NCBI GenBank assembly: GCA_964034945.1
Contig: OZ035962.1
Span: 33,197,943-33,261,942 of the forward strand
Length of the DNA: 64,000 nucleotides
Direction: 5' to 3'
Source of the DNA: Chrysopilus asiliformis
Lineage: Eukaryota > Arthropoda > Insecta > Diptera > Rhagionidae
Position numbers and translations under genes: made by a program. The notes under the pieces are model-generated. The model was not told where the DNA came from and made no database searches. It saw only the letters and a program-made list of their open reading frames with translations. Position 1 is the first letter of the stretch, and each line of letters opens with the position of its first letter. Shown one piece after another: positions 56,816 to 64,000 of the stretch.

Positions 56816-58584
56816 TGTTCCTTAACAGCAAAAACGAAATCAAATCCCATATTTAAGATATTGATATTCAGTATTAGAAAAAGGGTTCCATTCAGGAAAG
56901 GGGTTCACTAAATGGGAGAGAGAGAGTTTTGAGTTGGCGAAGGTTTTCCCTAACTGTCCGCCTGTCTAACACTGAAAATCGTATTAACCCTTAATTTATG
57001 AGGTAAAAATAATATGCGTAAATGATGAGGTGGTTTCCAATGGACTTGTTCTAATCACATACCAAATCCGTGCGTTAAACTCGGCATGCAAGACCATACT
57101 GTATGAAGGTACTGAAGATTTCAGAGTCACTGTGCCGAAAACATGAGAAATAGCAAAGAGAGAAAAGTCAATGTGGGTCCACTGGACCCACCTCATCAAT
57201 TAAATGTTAAAATCGTTTCAGTGATTCAAAAGAGAACAGGCGAGAGGGTTAGAAGGAAGACCATTCGGTACCACGCCTAACAATAGACCATTTTCGCAAA
57301 CTAACTAACATATGTTGTGAATCGGTCGAGTGGTTTGACTGTGATGATACCTCACACATACACCCCAAGGATTTAATATATAAAGATTTTGTACTAAAAT
57401 GTGCCAATGTGTTAGGAAATATATTTTCTAGCTTTTAGTCACTCATCCCACTATTTACAATGATAACAGCCCAGTTAATGGTTTTTTGTGAATCCCCTAA
57501 ATGAAAAGGTGGTACCCAAAAAATGTAACAAAATTTAAACGCCTTAAAAGATCTTGGATTTTCTAGAAATTGAATTTTCCAATCACTTTTTGAGGATATG
57601 TTTTTAGATTAAATATTGATGATATGATTGCGAACCGAGTTAAAATCTATACAATATGTGTTAAAGGGGCTAAATTATAAATAAAGATTATAATCACTAC
57701 ACGTGTTTGATACTAGTAAAATATTTATGAATAAATGAATAGTTATAAGAAAAATCTATTCCCTAATTTCAGGACTAATTCCTAGCATCTGTCATTTTTA
57801 AGAAAATAAGCGAATTCTTGAAAAATTCTAGTGTCTACTTAGCATGTAATACGATTACTATAAAAATTTGTTTTTCATAAATATGTATCTATTTGAGAAA
57901 TTATGTTTTTAACACAAGCTTTTAAAATTTATAAATAAGTAACGCTATTCATAAAAACAATTTTAGTTATTTTAAGTTCTTTTAAAATATTTTTGTTATA
58001 AATTACTCTTTGATTATTTTATAGAAAATATTTTCCAAAAACCAAGTTCTTCAATGGCATAGAAAAAAAATAATTGAAAAAACAGTTAATTGAAATAAAC
58101 TTTAATGAAAATAATTTTTTTTATTTCATAATATTTTAGAAATAATCCGAAATTTCAAATAAGTGAAAATTTAAAACCAATTATAATCGTGCAATTTTAT
58201 TTTTTTAAGCTGTAAAATTAAAAACACTTGAAAATTAAAATAAATAAAATTTTCTTTGCTGAATTCTATTTTGGAAACTTAAAGTGTTTGAGTAGTGGTG
58301 TGTGCAATCTGCTTAATTAATTATATTTTGCATATCCGCAATTTTTATCCTGCTAACGCAAATTATGCCTTATAGGTTGGTCCTCCAAAAAATGTTAAAA
58401 AACCAATAAAAGTTAATTTGGTACATTTTGTATGAGAGTAATTACAGACAACGCGAGTGTGACGCAGCCTAACGCACTGGCCGACAAAACTAGACCAATG
58501 TCAACGCAGGAAGCGGAACTGTAAAAGCCTAATCAAATTTATTTTATTCCCGAAAAATAAAGAAAGTAAGCATTTTCAACGCCT
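56816..58584. other. Gene-free intron
   Basis: Some G+C-richer sequence at 56990-57300 (with GTGGGTCCACTGGACCCAC, a 19-base palindrome near 57172) but no protein family is evident. The rest is AT-rich. Confidence 0.4.
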
Positions 58585-58652
58585 CTAGTCGAGTCAATAA
58601 TCTAGTCGAGTCAATAATCTAGTCAAGCCAATAATCTAGTCGAGTCAATAAT
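58585..58652. repeat. 17-bp tandem repeat, four units
   Basis: CTAGTCGAGTCAATAAT is repeated four times, the third unit with two substitutions. Confidence 0.85.
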
Positions 58653-59552
58653 CTAGCATAGCGACACACGGTACAGTCCTATGTAGAGCTCTATTGAAAT
58701 TTTCTATCGAGTGACTTTGCACGAAAGAAATTCTTGTAGAAATCTCGTATCGTGTAAATGTGTTTGGTAGAGGAGAATTTTTTGAGTAGAGCTCTCCCCT
58801 ATATGTACATAAGTCCTAAAAATAGTTGTAAAATTCTTGGCATTAAAAATTCTGCTCCTCATGCAAGCATAACCGAAATTTATACTTGCCATTATATGAA
58901 AGTTTATGTTTGTCAATTTGAATATCGGGTATCTTAAACCTGATTTTTGTAATTAAAACTTTCGGGCCAAATTTTTTTTTAATCTCTACGATTGGAGCTT
59001 TAATAAAATATCGCATAAAATTATTTGTCAAAATCACTTTGCACTAGTGCGGATGGAAGTGATTTCGGCGGGTGCGATAAAGAGAAATCCAAACAGCAAA
59101 TATTTCCCTAGTTAAATTAAACCATATTGAATCTAGTTAAACGATTTAACTATATTTTCTAGTTGTTTTAGACAGAAATTCTAAATACAATTTGATTTTA
59201 ACTATATTTTTACTAGATTCTTCCTTTAAAAAAAAACAGATTTTCTAGTTGATTTAATTACATTTTCTAGTTAATTGAACTACATTTTCTAGATAATTTA
59301 ACTACGTTTTCAAGTTAAAAAGTTTAACTACGTTTTCAAGTTAAAAAGTTTAGCTGATTCACTCTAGTTGAATTTCATTAGAATTTAGTGAAAATAAATT
59401 TAGAGTGAATGCGGTGAGGGGCATGACAAGAGACAAGGGTATTCGACTAACTATAATGTCTTTCGGTCATACTCATGAGATAAATGACGCTTCTCGTTCG
59501 CATTGATGGTGCAAATGGAAGTGAGATTACTTGGATTGACTATACTGTGCTA
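58653..59552. other. Gene-free stretch with CTAGTT-rich repeat
   Basis: From about 59108 to 59350 words like TTTTCTAGTTNATTNAACTAC and TTTTCAAGTTAAAAAGTTTA recur, including an exact tandem pair of ACTACGTTTTCAAGTTAAA. Probably an AT-rich MITE or simple tandem array. Confidence 0.45.
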
Positions 59553-59928
59553 AAGGTGCCGCTCCACATGAGAGTAAATGCGAACCTCTCGATAGCAGCT
59601 ACTCGCAAATGGACACGTCTCTGAGAGTCGCTCGCAGAAACTCGCGAGCTAGTTTCTGCGAGCTGTCAAAAGTGATTCTACTCTCTAGTCGACACGCACC
59701 CACTGAACTCTCGGGGAGTTGCTCGCCAGATACGAACGCCGCGGCGTTTGAATTTCGCTAGTAGCTCTCGAGAACTCGCCAAAGCCAGATGTCAAAAAAA
59801 TCAAGATATTAGTCTTGAAAAGAGAAAAATCGCCGAAATAAACTCTCAAATGGACAACCTCCTGCGAGTAACTCTCGAGAGTTTTTGAGAGTTACTCGCG
59901 TATTTACTCTCATGTGGAGCGACACCTT
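59553..59928. mobile_element. MITE with AAGGTGYCGCTCCACATG ends
   Basis: Ends AAGGTGCCGCTCCACATGAG and, reverse complemented, AAGGTGTCGCTCCACATGAG, both running on into AGTAAAT. The interior repeats CTCGCGAG- and CTCTCGAGAG-type palindromic words. Non-coding. Confidence 0.75.
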
Positions 59929-59935
59929 AAGGGCG

Positions 59936-60316
59936 TGTGCGAAACGGGATAATTGCATGTTAATTCGGGTACGTTTTCATTTAGCAAAAATTCGAACATG
60001 CTAATTCTTCATCTTCTCGTGCTAATTTTTTGACATCTCGCTTCGTGTTTAAATTGGAAAATAATATACCTGCCATCGAGTCATCACATATTTCGTTTTC
60101 GGCATTGATTACGCACCATGCACAAAAAAATAATAAACTGTTCAGTTTCACTGTTCAGCAAGATAATCTTTTCAGTGTTGTTTATATGTTAAACGTCAAA
60201 AATTTAGCATGAAATTCCAGTCATCGCTTTGCACAGCAATGACAGCAAAATGGAAAGTTTCCAATAAAAACTGGGAATTAGAACAAGAATTAGCATGCAA
60301 TTAGACCGTTTCGCAC
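59936..60316. mobile_element. MITE with TGTGCGAAACGG ends
   Basis: Ends TGTGCGAAACGGGATAATTG and, reverse complemented, TGTGCGAAACGGTCTAATTG, both going on to CATG.TAATTC. It begins seven bases after the previous MITE ends. Confidence 0.75.
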
Positions 60317-60403
60317 ATAACCTAAATATTCCTTCAAGTCCGGCTGTGAGTATTTAAAGTGGAAATTGAGCGAACTAATTGCAGAAATCTAAATTGTAGG
60401 TCT

Positions 60404-60633
60404 AAAGCACGGTGTACACATTCCAGTCTGGCTGAAAACAAGTTGCGTAAATACAGGGGATATGGCGTAGTGTGCAATGCTCGCATATGTGCGTGAAAAA
60501 TTGCTTTGAGTTGCTGAACCAAGTTGAAACTTTTCAACATAAAAATTTAAACGTGTGGATGGCTGAGTATGACTCAATCTAACGGAATCATCAACTCGCT
60601 TTTAGTCTCCTTGAAATATGTACACTGTGCTTA
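60404..60633. mobile_element. MITE with AAGCACRGTGTACA ends
   Basis: Ends AAGCACGGTGTACACATTCC and, reverse complemented, AAGCACAGTGTACATATTTC. Inner inverted words near CGTGTGGATGG also occur. Short chance frames on the minus strand only. Confidence 0.6.
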
Positions 60634-61853
60634 AACTAAGCCTGATAAAAAGGTGTTGCTACATATTTTTTAATGCAAATCTAGATAAAAACACCTTTTT
60701 GGGCATAAAATATTCACATTTGGTTTATAGAAAATTCACATTTTGTAGAAAAAAATTAAAACAATAATTATCGCTAAATTCGCAATTTTAATTTCGCAAG
60801 TAAACTGATCTTTGGAATACCTAAATATCCGCCAATATTTTTCTAAATAGCAGAAAATATTTACACAATTTTAGTGTTAATGTGTCAATTTCTTTGTTTG
60901 TAGGAAAAATCAAATGATAGAAAATAACTTTGAATATAAAAACTATTCGTATAAAGCTTTGCACGAGAAACAATTTTATATACATTCTATGCAGACACAA
61001 AAGTTTTTTATAGTTTTGTTTACAATAAATATTCTTTTAATTTTCATTTCATAAGTTTTTTACTAGATAAAAATCCAAATTATTTAATTAATTATTTAAT
61101 AGAGATAGACAAGACAATTACATGCAAAGTGGATTTTTTCATATATCAAATTGTTGAGTTTTATTTTAGTTTTAAGAAAAGTTATTACAAAAATTAATCT
61201 TATTATAAAAAACAATGTTAAAATAAAGTTATAATTGAACGAAAAAAATGTTCGAATTAACGAATCACTAGAATTACTAATTGTTTAAATTTTAATTTTA
61301 AATATTTATTTTATAGTATTTATATGCGTAAGTTTTTATAATTCTACTCGGTAACTATTTGTTAATAATTTCAAATTTTAACTTACTGACGGAATATACA
61401 CTTTAAAATGGTATGTATGATAAAATTTTATCTCCACGAAAAAGTAAAAAAATAAATAAAAAATCGTAGGACATTAGATAATTTTCGTCGGTAAAATTAC
61501 ATAATTATCAATTACATACGTTGACGAATTTATCGCACTGTTGTCTATTTTTTTTTAATTTTATAGTTCCAGCCAGAATGTAGCTTTAAATATCTGGTCA
61601 CAATAGAAGAACAGAATTTTTTTAAATATAACTACAAATTTAAAAATTCCGGATCACACACCCGATAAGGATAATGCGAATAACCTTATTACTTTTTTTT
61701 GCGAAACAATATTAGGATAGTGTGTCGATCGCAAATGCCGTTATCCAAATTTCAACATTGGTAGCACGCAATTCGTCAAAAATAATGCAGATATTCCGTT
61801 ATTACCTTTTTTATTGGAAAAATTAGCAATTTTAAGTATTTGAGACCCCGTTT
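60634..61853. other. Gene-free AT-rich intron
   Basis: Nothing recognised. Confidence 0.5.
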
Positions 61854-62036
61854 AAGCCCAATTCAGACTAACGATTACGATTGCGATTGCAATTGCGATT
61901 GCGATTGCGATTGCGATTATGATTGAGGCTTCTCGGCCAATGAGATCAAAGCTTTCAACGATAGAGATATGAAAGCTTTGATCTCATTGGTCGGGAAGCT
62001 CAATCGTAATCGCAATCGTTACTCTGGATTGGGCTT
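61854..62036. mobile_element. MITE with AAGCCCAATTC ends, copy 2
   Basis: Same family as 56207-56402. Near the left end a GATTGC hexamer has expanded to about seven tandem units, absent from copy 1. Confidence 0.78.
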
Positions 62037-62487
62037 TAAAGCTTTATTACAAATAACTGAGAGGCTTTTTTATATACTAATATCGAAATCAGGCAGCCGG
62101 TGCTTCGCCAAGTGTAACGTAGCAACAATTTTAAGTTAACACATAATGCAGTGCGTTACATTAAGAAATGTTCAAAAAAATTGTGTAATCACAAACGGAT
62201 TACGTAAAGTTTTTATCATCACTTTGTGGTTGTATTATGCGAAAGTTTTTTGATAACTTGAGATTATTTCTAAATAAAAGTTTCTTTGTTTTTTTTACTT
62301 TCGTGCTAGATCCGTGAATAAGACTAAAGCGACATTACTTCTCTTAAAATTTGAAATTATTAACACTTAACTCTATATTGTGGGTTTTTTAAAGAAAGTA
62401 TACTTGTATATGTTTTTTAACGAAATATATATTATTTATCGGATTTTATGTATAGAAAAAAATGTATAGAAAATTAATTTGACTCAC
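62037..62487. other. Intron downstream of the Shab core exon
   Basis: AT-rich, no gene. The Shab donor sits at its right edge. Confidence 0.6.
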
Positions 62488-63331
62488 CTGTATCAACAAT
62501 GACATCGATGAGATCCATACTTTTGGCGAATGCATCACGTAAATTGATATGATGAAATGATACAATGCTACCTTCTCGTTTCGCTCGATCGAGTGCTTCC
62601 CTACGTTTAAGTGCTTTTTCTCTACGCATCTGATTTTTATAAAATTCGGCAAAATTGTTAACGATGATGGGAATAGGCAAAGCGATTACCAGTACACCGC
62701 ATATGCAACACACAGAACCAATAACCTTTCCCAGTGCAGTAGTGGGATAGATGTCCCCGTAGCCAACCGTTGTCATTGTAATACCCGCCCACCAAAATGT
62801 TTCTGGTATTGAAACAAATTTAGTTTGTGGCTCATCCTTTTCAGCGAAATATGCTAACGATGAAAATATGAGAACGCCCATTGCCAGGAACAACATCAAT
62901 AGACCAAGTTCCTTATATGAATTACGCAGCGTAAAGCCTAACGACTGCAGGCCCGTAGAGTGACGGGCCAGCTTAAGGATTCGCAGGATGCGCATAATGC
63001 GGAATACTTGCACCACCCGGCGCACATCCTGGAACTGGTCCGTTGCATTTTTATTTGTTTCCAATAAGAAGAGGGAAACAAAGTATGGGAGTATTGCCAA
63101 TAGGTCTATTATGTTAAGGCCGCCTTTAAAAAATTTCCATTTATCTGGTGATGCACTAAATCTTAGCACATATTCCAATGTAAACCATGATATACAGACG
63201 GCCTCAACCATAGCCAATTGCGGATTATCCTGAGGAGTACCATTATGTTCGGACTGTAGCTGTGGTATGGTGTTCAACGTCAGTGCTATAGTAGATAGAA
63301 CTATGAACAGGATCGATATCACAGCGATTAC
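62488..63331 (-). CDS. Shab: Shab (Kv2) potassium channel, S1-S6 core exon
   Basis: 844 bp, 281 codons plus one base. Numbering from its first residue: S1 about 1-20 ([20 protein letters not shown]), S2 41-60, S3 72-90, S4 voltage sensor 104-123 with Arg/Lys every third residue ([20 protein letters not shown]), S5 143-163, selectivity filter TTVGYGD 187-193, S6 203-228 with the PIP bend ([11 protein letters not shown]), then the conserved post-S6 segment [20 protein letters not shown] up to VIVDT. This nearly equals Drosophila Shab, the delayed-rectifier K+ channel of nerve and muscle membrane. The acceptor ATAATTGCAG and donor ACAG/GTGAGT are both strong; the exit phase is 1. The T1 tetramerisation domain is on earlier exons outside the window. 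Confidence 0.98.
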
Positions 63332-64000
63332 CTGCAATTATTTTGTCATTTGTTTTTTTTTTAAATTTGTTGCTATTTTTTTTATATTTAAACGAGAAGG
63401 TGAGATTTTTAAATTTTTTCAGACTTGATTTTTTTAATTTTTCGTTTTTTTTTTTTAAAAAAAGTCACGGAAAAAACTCATAAATGCTTTAAAGAAAAAT
63501 TTGAAAAATTGACAATAAAGTGGAGGTGGCAAAAAAAATTTAAAAATCATTTATAATCTAACACTTTTTTAACAGTTCAGTTAGTAGATAATGAAAGGTT
63601 AAATATTAGAAATAGGAAAAATTAATATTGGTTATTGAAAAAAGGTTAGATTAGATAGTATAGTTATTGGCACAATGTTAAGAAGATTGTTGGTCAAGAT
63701 GTTGCGATTTTTTTCCTCAATTTTACTTGATTATCTGAATTCCTCTCATTTTTAACTATTTGCTATATTTGTTTTATAAATTCATTGTCGTATACTAAAT
63801 ATATAAGTAGATACTAAAAATTAACATAAAATAACAGTAAACTAAAACTCCTTACTAAAAGAAAAAAATGAGTATGGAATTTGCTTTTTTTTTTGGTTTG
63901 AAAGAAAATTTCCAGAACACATTTTCACTTTTAAAATTGTACGATTTTTTGACATATTTTTGAACACCTTCGGTTCTGCTTATATTTTTAACAAACAAAA
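63332..64000. other. Intron upstream of the Shab core exon
   Basis: AT-rich with long T and A runs (for example near 63430-63460). No gene or repeat noticed. Confidence 0.6.

Noticed and set aside
57172..57190. GTGGGTCCACTGGACCCAC palindrome as a regulatory site
   Set aside because: A single short palindrome without partner or nearby promoter; not enough to assign a role.
63332..63337. Extension of the Shab core frame upstream to a TTG as a start codon
   Set aside because: The added codons lie across the AG acceptor (AATTGCAG). The exon begins at 63331 and the real start is on an upstream exon.
1..64000. CRISPR array, tRNA or rRNA genes, bacterial-type operons
   Set aside because: None seen. 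The direct repeats found are short tandem arrays or transposon words, and the gene structure is that of an animal with introns.

Overview
The window is AT-rich animal DNA and lies inside one very large insect gene. On the minus strand it carries four exons, plus one candidate alternative exon, of a Shab (Kv2) voltage-gated potassium channel. Homology to Drosophila Shab, the dipteran-type repeats (copia with its half-tRNA primer site, an irritans-type mariner, INE-1-like repeats) and the short transposon introns point to a fly. The species cannot be named from the sequence. No tRNA, rRNA or CRISPR array was seen.

Host gene, in transcript order (right to left): an exon with the whole S1-S6 channel core (62488-63331); a possible alternative terminal exon with its own stop (53737-53879); and three cytoplasmic-tail exons (40467-40600, 27041-27238, 12487-12612). 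Reading phases agree at every junction: 1 into 1, then 0 into 0. Introns are about 13-22 kb. The N-terminal exons lie beyond 64000. The last exons lie beyond 1, or were not recognised in the first 12 kb.

The introns are packed with mobile elements. From 27.4 to 34.8 kb is a copia element with identical 159-bp LTRs and a CATTC duplication. A complete two-gene PIF/Harbinger element (31169-33965) sits in its gag region; removing it with one CGT copy restores one uninterrupted copia frame. From 35.0 to 38.1 kb is an internally deleted Ty3/gypsy element with identical 168-bp LTRs. From 22.1 to 23.4 kb is an apparently intact mariner. Two internally deleted Tc1/IS630-like elements, a hAT remnant invaded by a Mutator-like MITE, a four-level nest at 43-44.6 kb and about 25 MITEs or foldback elements fill much of the rest. 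Several families occur twice (10464/42178, 16807/47564, 56207/61854).

The Shab exons act together as one channel subunit. The transposons are passengers, but they set the intron lengths and could affect splicing. The best leads are the alternative Shab tail exon, the very young copia/Harbinger nest, the possibly active mariner, and the unassigned inverted duplication around 14-15.7 kb.
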